Assembly: GCA_025738555.1 (NCBI GenBank)
Contig: JAOVFP010000023.1
Span: 1,922,001 to 1,986,000, forward strand
Reading direction: 5' to 3'
Source: Cyathus striatus
Lineage: Eukaryota > Basidiomycota > Agaricomycetes > Agaricales > Nidulariaceae
DNA: 64,000 nucleotides
Within the stretch, counting starts at the first letter, position 1, and the number at the start of each line of letters is the position of its first letter. The notes below the pieces were generated by a model, which was not told where the DNA came from, searched no databases, and saw nothing but the letters and a program-made list of their open reading frames with translations. Made by a program: the position numbers and the translations under genes. Shown piece by piece: positions 47,683 through 60,558 of this stretch.

Positions 47683-50553
47683 ATGTCTGGCTCTAGCTCC
47701 TGCTCAGATATCGAAACACCCTCGACTTGCACATCTTCATCGTACTCCATGGCCCCTACCGCTAAAAAGGCGTACGATGGGAAGGGGGTGGGCCTTTCAA
47801 ACCCCCAGCTGTCGTCCGACCGGCGTCGTATGCTGGACTTGGTGAACAAGCTCCACAACACAGGGTAAGTGCATGTTTACTCACAATTAGTAATCATAAG
47901 GACTAACCCGTTCTTCAGTGTTCAGGTCGATATCGACCTTCCTCAAATCGCAGTCATTGGCTCGCAGAGTGCTGGAAAATCCTCGCTGATTGAGTCGATA
48001 TCTGGGATCACGCTCCCTCGTGCAGCGGGGACGTGTACTCGGTACGTTATCGTGTTTATGTATCGCGTTAGTTTAGTCTGCCTCTGACACTTTTTCTACA
48101 GTTGTCCTACTGAATGTCGCCTTGCCCGTGCCGAGGGGCAATGGAAATGTATCATATCTCTTCGCCGTCTCACCGACGCATCAGGACAAGTACTTGGACA
48201 AGCGTTAATTGAGCAATTCGGTCCAATTATCTATGACAAGAAAGATGTGGAAGAACGCATCCGACGTGCTCAGCGAGCTATACTCAACCCCAGCAAACCC
48301 GCAAAGCAGTTCTTAGAGGGCGACGATGAGGACTCTGATTATGAAGTCAGTTTTTCTATGAACTGTGTCTCATTACAGATTTCCGGGCCGGATGTCGCAG
48401 ATCTATCTTTTTGTGACCTTCCTGGTAGATTCGTTACTGCTGAATATGGTGCTGTAAGCTGAAAGTTTTTCCAGGTCTCATCGCCAGCGTCAGTAGAGGC
48501 GGAAACTCCTCTGACATTAAACTAGTTGAATCACTAGTCACGCAATATATAAAGAAACCGAGCTGTATCATCCTGCTTACAGTAGCATGTGAGAGTGAGT
48601 AGATCCAGTGGCTATATACTACTATTTAAAACTCACTGGTATTTCTTGTAGCTGATTTTGAGAATCAGGGCGCTCATGCCCTTGCCAAGCAGTATGACCC
48701 AGAAGGGAAAAGAACCATAGGTAAGATATATTTCATTCGAAGTCTTCTCACCTCTCATTTTCCATCTCAGGTGTTTTGACTAAACCTGATCGTATTCCGG
48801 TTGGTGAGGAATCACGCTGGTTGCCCTTTATTCGAAACGAAAAGGATTCTCTCGACAATGGATGGTATTGCGTTAAGCAGCCAGGGTCTAATGAGCTCAA
48901 GAAGGGCATTACATGGGCTGAAGCACGGGCACAAGAGAATGAATTCTTCTCGATGACAGCTCCGTGGTCTGAACTGGAGGCTATCCACCAGAAGTATCTC
49001 CGTACATCCAATCTCGTGGACCGTCTAAGCTCTATATTGTCAGATTTAATTCTAAAGCGGTACGCATTCTTCATGGTGTCATGATTGAATTCTTAGTCCC
49101 ATCTTATATTCAGGCTCCCGGAGATCCAAGAAGAACTCTCAAAGTCAATCTTTAAAACTCGGGAAGCACTTTCTTGTCTCCCTCGAGAGCCCTCCAAGGA
49201 CCCGATGAATGACATTGCCGCGCTGCTACATGAGTTTACTACTGACCTGACCCGACATATTGAAGGCATCCCTACCCAGGACGGGCTCCTCCAATCCATA
49301 CGGCCATTCCAGTTAAAGTTTCGTAGATCTATTGGGAATACGGCTCCACGGTTCCAGCCATATGAGAAACGGCGCGCCGGGACGCTTTCTAGAATGAAGA
49401 AGCCCGCATTTCTGTTGAAAGAAGATGCAGACGATAGCTCCAGCTCTGAGGGGGAGTTTGAACCTGCTTCATCCAGCGAGAAGAGTCGGCGCGGAGTTGG
49501 GAAGACAACGTACCTCGATGAGGTAATGGATCGGGCTCTAGTGTAAGTCCGCTATATTCGGCCTGCTGAATTATTACCGATCGGTTTGATAATTGATATA
49601 CAGTGCGCGCACACGAGAACTCCCGGGTCATTTTCCGTTCGTCGTACAACAAACCTTCATCGACGAATTTATCAAGGAGTGGGATCACCCCGCATTATTC
49701 CTCTGCAAGGAAGTCCACCATGTTCTTAGCGAGCACATCAAAAGGTTGGTTGCGAAGCATTTCGCTGATTTCGGCCAAGGGGCATTAGAGCAACGAGTCA
49801 AGTTCGTTTTATGAGTTTTATGTTTCTATCTCTGTACACAGCTAACGCATATGACAGCATTATAATTCAAGGTCACATCACAAAATGCCTTGACCGTGCC
49901 GAGTCGCAGATCCGCTGGCTACATGCAGCGGAGAACCGTCCTTTTTCACTAAACGATCACTACCTGTCCGATTACAAGCAGAAATTTTTGACACACTTCA
50001 AAGGCGCCAGAGACAGGCAAGCTAATACGACTGCAATCGACAACATAAACGGCTATAGCCCTAGCCCGACCTCTACGACTGAAAAGAACATCTCTCAACC
50101 CCAACAATATGGTATCTCAAAGGTACTGACCGGACTCGCTGAGATGGGAATCACAGGTGTTCAAGCGGAGGATCTTGCACGCCTATTTCCCAGTGACAAA
50201 ATGGAACCTGCTTTGATCATCATGGCAGATGTGAGGGCGTACTTCCAAGGCACGTACATCTTATTCAATTGAGTAGCTTAAAATTCTTTGCTGACCATAC
50301 ATCTCCAGTTGCATACAAGCGATTCGCGGACAATGTTGCTCTCGCGATCGACTACGAACTCGTGCGCGGTGTTAACCGCGATATTTTGAAGACGCTACAT
50401 ACCGGTCTGGGGATTAACGGACCTGACGTCCACCGCATCTGCAAGGAGCTTGCGCAAGAAAGCCTTAATGTAAGTGATCGTCGTGAGGACCTGGGCAAGA
50501 AATTGGAACGATTGAATACTGCGAGTGAACAGTTGCTCCATATTGGGTTCTAA
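47683..50553 (+). CDS. Dynamin-family GTPase, paralogue 2 (10 exons, 789 aa)
   Basis: Exons: 47683-47864, 47919-48041, 48102-48424, 48475-48594, 48652-48720, 48771-49059, 49114-49542, 49604-49801, 49858-50249, 50309-50553. Architecture, intron positions and phases equal those of paralogue 1, with the same G1 [10 protein letters not shown]3 DLPG, G4 TKPD and C-terminal GED. Exon 7 is one codon shorter and exon 9 six codons longer; the extra residues lie in a Ser/Thr/Pro-rich loop ([11 protein letters not shown]). Several introns are also nearly identical, so the duplication is fairly recent or homogenised. Intron 6 here has a normal GT donor, while intron 9 keeps the GC donor. Its promoter is undisturbed. 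It converges on the CTK3-like gene, 240 bp away. Confidence 0.95.
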
Positions 50554-50793
50554 ATGGAAATACTCTCATTTATATCTTGCTGCTTGCCCGAAGCCCGTTT
50601 CCTGTATGAGTATCCATGTATTCAGCTACATACAATACTGTCTTGTTACTTTTTGCATTGAATAATATCATTTGAATCGAATATCTGTTTCTGGCCTCGC
50701 CTTGCAAAACGAATTCAATGGAATATCCGGATATCAGGCAGTAAGTACATTATGAACAAAAAACATATACACCACCATCATGCCCAACCAACC

Positions 50794-51804
50794 CTACGAC
50801 AAATCCATTGGTCCCTCTCCCTCTGCTGGAAAACATAACTCGGACTCCTCCGCAACCACTTCCTCGTCATCCTCATTCCAATCACTCGTAGTTTCCCACT
50901 CATTCTCAAACTCAATATCAATAGTCAATTCTTCCTCCCCGTCCTGTGTATCTGTGAGCGGGAGGAACGACATCAACTGTGAATTGCTTGATGGATTATG
51001 TGTCACAGGCTGCACCCATCTCCGCTCCCTAAGACGCTTGTGCCTCTCCCGATCCTCTTCAATGCGTTTGAAAATCTCGTTTTTGGATAAGTGGGAGCTG
51101 TGTTGTGAGGAGCCGTTGGCAGATGGTGACGGAGGGGGTTGGATGGAGCGGATTGCAAGGGCGTTGAGAACCTCCTCAACTTTTTGAGGATCGATTACGC
51201 GTTTGCTTCGCCAGCTTTCGAGGATCTGCGGTTTGAATGGTGTTTTAGTCACGAGAGACAAAAATGTGATGTTGAGCGCACAAACCTGTTTTGTACTGAC
51301 GAGATTCGGCAGGCCTTCTCTTCCCACTGGAACGACGGAGTCCACGATCTTCGCAAGGTCGCGAGTGACAAAAGCTACGTAGAAGCCGTTATTGCTAGGA
51401 TTGTTGTTCGCAGCTGACGATGATGATGCATGCTTCGCTGGGTCGTATCTCGTTGACTTATGTGCACTCGACTTGGCTAAAAGACACGTTTCGCAGAGGG
51501 AATCGAGGAAATAGAGGATGTTTATGCGTGAATTTATAGAGCCCTGTTGTAAGTTTAGTTGGAATGTATAGCTATCGTATTTGCCAACAAACCTTCTGGC
51601 ACTCCTCCACGATACAGTCCCACAGGTCTTCGCCACACGGAGGAAAGAATTTTACAGCAAAACTAGCGGCTTTTTGAATGGATTGCTGGGACCTGGGCTA
51701 GCTCATCGTCAGGATTCTTGGGTAGCTCATATTTTGGAGAATACTGACGCGTTGAGTTTCCGTAGAAGCGAAAGAAAATGCATTCGAACTTCAAAAGGAT
51801 CCAT
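50794..51804 (-). CDS. CTK3: CTD kinase subunit gamma (Ctk3-like), 280 aa
   Basis: Exons: 51804-51745, 51685-51593, 51543-51286, 51225-50794. The protein starts MDPFEVRMHFLSLLRKL, then QKAASFAVKFFPPCGEDLWD and CQKGSINSRINILYFLDSL, the signature of the Ctk3 N-terminal CID-like domain. After a Ser/Asn-rich linker comes VSTKQ/ILESWRSKRVIDP and a C-terminal helix LSKNEIFKRIEEDRERHKRLRERRW, then an acidic tail. Ctk3 joins a cyclin-dependent kinase (Ctk1) and cyclin (Ctk2) in the complex that phosphorylates Ser2 of the RNA polymerase II tail. Intron 3 (60 nt, 51285-51226) is a multiple of three with no stop, so it could be retained without breaking the frame. ATG 51804 is chosen because it begins the conserved block. 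Confidence 0.88.
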
Positions 51805-52226
51805 GATATGCCTAGCAACGTTGCAGTTTCAATCGCTACAGAAGCTGAAACGTTTAGAATTGCCAGTAAAGTGTAGAGAGATGTCAATGATGCTGAAGAA
51901 GGTCTTGGTCAAGTCAGTTGAGATTCGAAACAGAAGTGGTTTACGTAATCCACAATCGACATACACCGAAGTCACAATCCACCGCTGTGAATCCTTCAGG
52001 AAGGAAATATATAATTTATCTATTCCAACAGTAGTTTATGTGGTTAATAATTATAAAATGCAACAGAACGGCGAACGGAATGCAAAAAAAAATAGAGATG
52101 CAATGAAAAAAAAATGGTAAGCAGTCATTAATCGTTAATCATTCCTCCCGCCTTCTTTTTAACTTTCCCCTCCCTTCTCTATATAAATTTTATCAGAGGG
52201 GCAAATACTCGAGCGTAGAGCTTCAC
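51805..52226. other. Intergenic region upstream of CTK3 and downstream of UTP20
   Basis: This is AT-rich with A-runs near 52080-52120 and a pyrimidine tract CTCCCTTCTC with ATATAAA at about 52170-52190. It should hold the CTK3 promoter and the UTP20 3' end. A 179-codon frame on the plus strand (51581-52120) is mostly antisense to CTK3 and not considered a gene. Confidence 0.5.
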
Positions 52227-55200
52227 TCACACGAATCCTCTGTCTTTTCTCTTCCTGCTCTCCTTCTTGTTCACGTTCCTTTGCATCCTCCTCTTCGCAG
52301 CGAGCTCAGGATTCGTGGTCGTCTGCACTACTCGCGCGACTTTCCGCTCCTTGCGAATACTCAAGGTACGCTGTCGGATCTGGTTATATGCGTTAGAGAA
52401 CTTCGTCGTTCCCACTTTCTCCTGAACAAGAGTAATAAGCTCTTGTGCAGTCGTCTTAAGTTCATCTATTCGGACTGGTTAGCGGAAAACGAAGGAAGCA
52501 AACAGATGCACCCACCAATCTGAGTATCCCTAATGGTATCATCCTCCGTTAGTCTATATGCAGGCGTAAGGATGTGGATCAGGAATTGTTCCAGCCGAGA
52601 GGCCTCCATGTGTGAAGTCATCGCTGCGAACCATCGCAGAACTGCAAGTGGCTGCTGAGACCAGTTTTTCTGAGAAAGATGTATCAGTATTTCACCGAAA
52701 AATTACAGCAGAATAGACACACGTTAAAGGAGGCCTTACTCCTCCTCCGTATCTGAGAAGATCTGACTTGATACGAAAGCTTCGAGAACAACCACGGCAA
52801 GGGATTATCTGCCTTCTTGTCGTCCTTCGCCTCCACGTCTTGCACTTCCTCCTCATCAACCTCTGCCTCCTCGTCTACTTCCTCTTCCTGATCGTCGTTC
52901 TGTACTTTGACCAAGCAGAAACATTTTCCAATCCAGAAGAGGTTTTTGACAATCTGCAACCCCAAAGCTTCATCCAAGTGCTCGCTCTTCAGCTGTTCAC
53001 AAAGGCTCTTTGCAACTTCATTCATCCCCACTTTCGATAGCGGATGAGTAGGCGGTAACGAAGGATCGGGTAGAGATACAGGAACGGAGTTAAGTAACTG
53101 CCCTAACAGTCGAGAAGATGCCATTCGGACCCAAGCGTGAGCGAAGAGAAGGTGCGGCGAGACTAAATCCCAAGATATCTTGTCAGATAGCTCGGGGAAT
53201 ATTTTGAGGATCTTCGAAAGAGAGGTGAGGGCATAATACGAAACCTGCCACTCGAGGTCAACTTCCATGGATGCTTCATCGTCGCCGTCAAATGACATGA
53301 AAGATGTTGCACTGCGTTGAAGAGATGCATTAAGGTCTTCAGTAATCTGGTCAACGTACTCCTTTGAAGTCGTCTGTGCAATGTCCACGATGAAGCCATA
53401 CACCTGCGAGGATACCCATGTGAGACGTGGTTGTGCGGTTTGCGAAGCCCAGACATGCAGATGCGAGAGTATATTTTTGCGCTGTTCCTCGTCAAGCCGG
53501 GTATAAAGGCCCTTGATGAGCGCTGACGCCATTTCGCGGCACTTGGCAGAGTCATCGTTAGCAACGACCATGACAAAAGCGACGAAGAGAAGATCAGAGT
53601 ATTCCCTAATTAGATTCTCCTGAAACTTAATGATCACTGCACTCAGGAGCTCCATGACTGATTTTCTCCCGCTTTCGTATACATATGACAAGTTTTTCGC
53701 GAAAAAGGTCATCTGATTCCGGAGACGTCCCTTACCTTGAGGATAATCAAGCAAGAACTGTAACAAGACACCACGACATAGATCCTGAACCTGTGGAGAT
53801 TGGCTAGTCACCATGACCTCCGATACCTTTTCCATCATGTCATAAATTTCCGGTACTATGAACTTGCGAGCAACAATGGCACGGAGCATCGCAAACACGG
53901 AGGCTTGTCGCTCAGCTTCCTCTAAATCCGGAGCGAGAAGCTCGAGGAGGAAAACGAGGTCTTTCTCCTTCACTTGAACAGGAGGGCCATCGCGAAGGAT
54001 GGTGGCAAGAGACTTAAGCCCTGTCTGAGCGAGCTCAGACTCGGTGTTGCCAACCTGCTTGATAGTATCCAAAATTTGGCGGACGATAACAGGAAGTGAT
54101 TTATCCAGAGACTTCAAAGGGCATTTTATGAGACTAGCAGCGCATTTCATAGCCAATGTCAAGACAGTCGCGTTAGTGGAGTACAAAGTATTGCCGAGGA
54201 CAACGACCATGGTCTCAAGGCGAGCCATGACGTCCGCATCGTGAAAGTCAAAGCGATTCCGACGAAGAGCAGTATAGAATAGATCGAGTCCAAATGCCAC
54301 AAAACTAGAACGCAGTATACATTAGTAGGTACACCATTACAGAAGATAAGATGTCGTACCGATAAGAGTTATTGCTGTAGTGATCCGAATCCACGGTCAC
54401 CAGGCGTTTAGTCTGCACAATAGCATCGTTCTTCCCGGGCCCCTTCTTCTTCACTGGCGCTTGCTGGAGGAAACGGGCGTTCTGACTAATCAAGGTATGA
54501 CAGAGGACGATAAGTTCCGTGGGAACTAAGTGCTTATTGCCATTCAACCCAATAGTAATGCGCTTCAAGACTTCCTCCACCTGCTGCATGATCTTCATAC
54601 CCTCCGTTTGATTCATAATTGCTCGAAGGGGTGATAACAATGAACTAATCTTAGCGGGAGTGATGAACTTCGCCATTATCTGGAACGAATCGAAGCCCCC
54701 CGATGAAGATGCTTTCACCTCCCGGATCTTTGTCGTGAAGCCTTCCGACTGAACATCTTTCCCAGATTCTCCGAAAATGACTTCAGTCGATATGAAAGCG
54801 ACTTCATTCACGCAGTTGTCCAATATTCCGAAGTTCTCTGCGTTCTCATTCGATGTTATATGGACAAGCAATGAATGAACAGCGTATGCCAGAATATGAA
54901 GTTGCGGCCCGCGGGTAAGAGCTTGTTTGAGTTCTTTAATGATCAAAGGAAGATAGGATGGACCAAGGCTGACGGCGATCCGATTGAGAGCATCTCTCGT
55001 GAGATCTCGAGTTTCTTGAGAATGACTACGAAAGATTTGACTGAGAATTGTCAGTAACCGTGTTATTTGAGCCTCACGTTTGGCAACAGGTAAATGCTTA
55101 GCCACCGTAACTATACCAATAGAAAGAGGAAGACGGGTATGGTCATCAGTTGTCTGATCATGCTTTTCCAAGTGACTGAGCAGGTCCGGGAGCAGTCTAC

Positions 55201-58200
55201 CATTCACAGCATCTACAATACGTGCGGTAGGCTGTACTGCGGGCAGGGGTTGGACATTGACCGGTGCCTCGACTACTTCATCTTCGGCATCTTCTTCCAC
55301 GACGACTTCCTCATCTTTCTTGACTTCAGGTTCTGGAACAACATCTTCCATCGGGAAATGAAAGTTGCTTAGAATGGAAACGAGGGTTCGTATATAGATT
55401 CGTTCCGATTCGTCCTTCGCCCTAGCAAGTTTAAGGTACTTTTGAACCAGAGCAAAATAAGCTCCCCAAGCAAGATGCTTAGACATGCGACCCATCGTAA
55501 CGATTGCCTCGTTGACTAAATGATGATCTGCGGAAGGGGAAGATACAATGTAGTTTGCAACCAACGGCACGAAAATCTCTGCCAAAGTAATACTTCTTAG
55601 ATGTCCATCGTCACAGTGATCCGCCAGGCGCCTTAAGGCTCTTGAACGCCTATGGATTTGCACGTGAAGAATGTTGTTGAAGAAGTTAGCCTCTTCATCG
55701 CCTCCCTCCAGTAACACGCGCATTTCTTGCAAGCCGCTTAGATGCTCACACTTCAAAACGGCGTAAGCAATAACACCCAAAATCTCCGACCTAACCATTT
55801 CATTCTTCGAATGCAGCCCATTCTTAAGACCAGGATAGAGAACACGAACAAACGTTGCTTCATAATCGGGAGAAGTGCGACCCGCTACTAAATCAATAAA
55901 GTGTCTCATGGAGAACGACGCATTGTTGCGAACCGCCAATTCTGCTGGATCCTGTATGAAGCACAGAGTGTTGTAAAGTATAGGCAACCAATGAGCAACG
56001 GGAAGCGAGGCGTATAACTTCTCGTTGATCTCAGCAAACGCCGTTAGCCGGCGATCAAAGTCAGGCTCGTCCATGTTCTTCGTAGAATAAGCATTGAGTG
56101 ATTCCAACAAGCGTGCCAAGTCCTGTAGAGTTGTATCAATCGCAGCTAACTCATAAAAGGTAGCGACAAGATTTAGACGAGCAGGGCGTGAGCGCAACGA
56201 TTGGAACAGTAGTGAAAGCAGCCCGTAAGTTTTCTGGTAAATCGCCGAAGTCTGGTCTTTAAGATCATCAACAAGAGGCAACAATTTGCCGATAATCTTA
56301 ATCATATCGACCTTGACCTTCTCGGAAACGAGTCGAGATGGCTTGCGAAGCAGAGGTCCAAAGAGTCCAATCAGGGTAGTCGCTTGTTGACTGTCGGTGG
56401 AATACTGAGCAATCTCGGAAAGGATTCCAATTTGACGATAGCCAACCGGAGTAGTCAAAGAAGCAGTGCCCTTGGTCCTCTCTACGAGAGTTGCCAAGTT
56501 TGACAAGAGGGTGGAGACATGTGGTTTGAGAACGGAATCTCTGATATCATCGGACGATGCGGAGTGCGCAAGGATGAGTTCGATAATATCAAAAATTCGT
56601 AAGATGACTGTCGGTTTTACATTGGTGGCGGTCAAACAGCTGTAGATCTTCGGTAGTGTGGTAGGATCATGGGTGACAAGGAATTGTGTATGTCGAGGCT
56701 CAACAGACCAAACATAGAACAACTCCAACAACGCCGAAGGAGCTTGCGTATTCTCCCTGTCCAAAACTGGAAGGCGGGGTGTTATGAGTGAGGAATACGC
56801 AGGACCAATGAATGACGTGTAGTCGAACACCACAGGACAACGGAAAAAGTCGGCAAAGCGCTTAAGACCCAACTGTCGTATAGATCGAATGATCTTCGTG
56901 GGGGAAGAGGAAGTTTCGTCAATCCCTTCCACTTCGGCCTCATCACCAATAACCCCTTCACTGTCATCCTTGTCATCCTGCATGGAGTTGTCGATGCGGA
57001 CCTGAATGCTGTTCAGAAGGTTGATGGTCGTGCCTAGGAGGGCAGGCCAGTACAAGGTAAGCCGTGACCCAATGTTCTTCAGCACATCCCCAAGCAACGT
57101 AAGAAAGCCAACTAACTGCTTATCCGTCGCGTTGGTATCCAGAGAGCCCATAGAAAACGAACCATCCAAGTAAGTCAAATGGTTGGCCCCAAGCGGTTGT
57201 AACATGAGATCAACGAGCAATCCTAGCTCTTCGTTCGTGCAACCAGAGAGAGTGGAGAGAATCGCAGATCTCCTATCTGCACCACGGACTCTTCCCTTCC
57301 TCTCCAACATAATACCAAACAGCAAACGGATAAGAACGTCAACTAACTCTTGCCGATCTTGAGGATTAAACGCATCGATGTCGAGGTTGGTGAGCTCATC
57401 GTGCCACTTGACATCATCCATCAAGGTCATAATCATATCCTCATGAGCAGAAAGTCGAGTCGATTTGTAACTGAACAAGCACGCCAACGACACTTTCTGC
57501 AATGGACGATCGGGATGTGAGAGCAACGAGATGTACAAGGTTCGCAACACATCAGTCGAGTACAGTGCTTTCGGATTGCTGAATTTCGAGAAAAGTGTAA
57601 GCCAGGCTTGTAACTTCCGCTTCGGTAACTTTGAGACAGCATCCGGACCAGCGAACTTTAGAAAATGAGGTACGAGGTCGCGGTTATGCTTTTCAGCTAG
57701 CGAAGGGCACTCTTCCAATGTTGCAAGGATTTGGAATTCGTACGACTGGATATCAAATCGATCGCCGCTTTGTTGGGCCTAAAAAGTGCGTCAGAAACAC
57801 AACGTGCGAGACATCATCGAGCATGCAAACCTTTAACAGTTCCCTCTTAGGTGAGTGTGCATCCTCCCAATGTAAAACTACACTGCGCATCTTGTGTGCA
57901 CTGGGATCCCTCCACGAACGTTCCTCTTCCCATGGATCATCAACCGAATCATCGGGTGCATCTTGTTCAGCCCTTGCCCATGGGAAGACACGATCAGCAG
58001 GTAGCCCATGCTCAATCGCTTGTAGGTCTGCGAATAGCAATCGCCAAACGATATCCCCGAACCTTGACGATAGAGAAGCAAGTGCCACAGCCACGGGAGA
58101 CCACAATGGCCGAAGGCTCACTTTCAACTGCGCTGTACGCCTGTTAGAAGCTTGCTATCATACTGAAACGGCGCCACATACCCATCAACCACCGACTACA

Positions 58201-60558
58201 CAAATCCGCGCCACTCTCGTCTCCAACAACCTGTCCCACCCTACCGATCCGCAGCACACGCTCGCGAACACCTTGTATATCCAACGAGACCTCTTCACCC
58301 TGCAAGCAGCGCTTGAGGACTTCGTCGGGAGCGTTGTTCATTGATACAAGTTTTGAGTTCAAGAGGCGTAGCGCGTTCAATCGTACGGATCTTGAGTGCG
58401 AGACAATAGCAGGTTGAAGACTAGGATAGATCTCTCTGAATGAAAGTGGGTGAACTGTTGCTGGACTATACTATTGTTAAAACTTCGATTCCATAGTTCC
58501 ATTTTGATCACACATACCTTGCCTTTCCGAGAGCAACCAACCCAGCTAATACATCGTGCGACGTTGCCCACTTAGCGGTAGCCTTACGTGTCCACTCAGC
58601 GAGATCGGCCAACTTCGACCACTCCGAGTGGTCCCGCCTCGACAGGAACTGCATACATACACCGAGAATCCATCCAGGATTGGCCAACGAATCTTGCTCA
58701 TCCAAAACCACCAAGTCATCCAGAGTTCGATCAATAAGATTCACGAGAACCCCGGAGATCTCTGGCGAAAAGAACGTCGATAATGTGAGTATATCATTGA
58801 GCTCGGTAGCCTGTGGACATTCATCAGCACTCATTCACCCAAGAGACAAAAAAAACTTACCGCCTCATCCCTCTCTTCCTTCCTCCAATCTCTCAATCTC
58901 TCAATGGCACACTTCTCCAACCTCGTCCTCCAAACTACATCAACATCCTTCAACTCGATCCTTTTCGACCTCTTCAAACTCGCTAGGAACGCCAACGTCT
59001 TCTTCGGCTCCTTCTCCAGTACCTCCGGCTTCACAGTCGCTTTCAACACCTGTGGCATCGCGATGAGTTTCCACCCTCCCCATCCGAGATCGGCGAGACA
59101 TCCATGAAGCTTCAACACAAACGAGATGTCTTGTTGGGATTCTGCCCAGCAGCGCTGGAGGAACTTGAGCCCAGGTCCGAGCCAGTGGGACATTTCAGAT
59201 GCGGTATAGAGCGCGGTGGTGAATTTGAGTAGTGAGAGGTGCAGTGATGATTGGATAGGGAGACTTGGGAGTGTTGTGTACAGTGTCGTAATTTGTGGTT
59301 CTGCTTCCAGAATAAGAATACGAGTACAACGGTAAAATGGGTAACTTGCCTGTTAAACGAGATCCTTGCCGCACTGCACAAGGAACAGCGATAACTTCCA
59401 CCATACGCCTGAACTCCTCCATCTTCTCAGCCGAAGCAGGCTCAACTCCCTCTAGCGCTTTCATATATTGCTTGATAAGGGCATCACCCAATGTAGAGAA
59501 CTGGTCGGCGGTCTTGACATGATGAATAAGTGCCGTAAGCGTACGCCTTATAATAGTCGCTGTGGCTTCAGGCTGTTCTGCTGTCAGATGGTAGGATATC
59601 AAAGGCGTAATGATAGAGATCGTTGCTGTATGCAGTGTTTGCGAGACAGACTATATGCGAAGTAAGCAAGGAAGGTAAGAAAACGAGAAACACCACGAAC
59701 CTTGCAAGCAAAAACCAAAACCCAAGCGGACGCGTCTTCAATTCCTTCAGCATTGGAAGCAAGCAACGTGACTGCCTTTTCCCTCGCAGCAGACTTCATC
59801 CTGCGCAGCATCGCACCCCACACTTCTGCCATCGCCCGCTGAATCTCCGGAAGACACTTGGGTAACGTCTCGTGTATCTGCTTCCATGTGTCTTCTAGAA
59901 GGTTCAAGTGGATGGAGGGAACCAAGAGGTATCGGAATAGCGCTGAGAATGTCTCCAGGAGAGCGGTGAGTGCCGGGGCGGATATTGAACGGGGTAGCAA
60001 TTTCAGAAGACGTGTAAGCAAGTCGTTGTATACGGGTGATAGTGTTGTGCGTAGATCGTGGGCCATCTTTTGCAATAGACTGTAATGTAAAATGTGAGCA
60101 GAAATATGAAAGTAGTCGATCCTTGGAGACGTACTTTAATAAAGCTCGTAGACCCTCATCATCAGAAGCTTCCATTTCTACTATCCATAGCTCAATGATC
60201 TCTCTCCAGTTGTGTAGAAGTAGGGGCATAGTAGCCGACAAGGGGTCGACTTTGTGTGCAAAGCGAATGAAACTGGGGGCAAGGTTGAGCTGCCTCCATT
60301 GGTCCAGAGCATCATGAAAATGAGAATCATTATCCTGGAATATTATTCAGCAATATTCCTGACAACATAAGCCAGCAGAACTTACGCCAATGTCCTGATC
60401 ATATTGAGTCTGGCTGAACGCAGAAGGCAGATGAACCTCCTTCAGTTGTTGGTTGTAAGATTGATGCTACGAAGAATATGTCATTATCAGCATCAACATT
60501 CCATCCATCCATCACACACCCTAAAACGCTTTTCGGGTTGTTCGTAAATATCCTCCAT
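52227..60558 (-). CDS. UTP20: U3 snoRNP / small-subunit processome protein Utp20
   Basis: The gene reads from ATG 60558 (MEDIYEQPEKRFR) to a stop at 52227 through many exons. Those I could place include 60558-60520, 60466-60386, 60334 to about 60136, 60079-59701, 59650 to about 59350, a 3.4-kb exon of about 57730-54360 and another of about 54300-52735. The total is near 2500 residues, the size of yeast Utp20. Diagnostic segments are the N-terminal LLTRLLKLLPRS with AEVWGAMLRRMK, then RRSAILSTLSGCTNEELG and GLKRFADFFRCP in the DRIM/Utp20 core, HEAT-like helices throughout, an acidic stretch (EEEVDEEAEVDEEE) and a basic C-terminus ending RNVNKKESRKRKDRGFV. Utp20 is a nucleolar scaffold needed for 18S rRNA maturation. 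The intron after TTTAACAG near 59.35 kb has a GC donor (GCAAGT). Confidence 0.93.

Noticed and set aside
51581..52120. 179-codon plus-strand ORF
   Set aside because: It overlaps the conserved CTK3 exons 1-2 in antisense and ends in a Lys/Asn-rich A-run.
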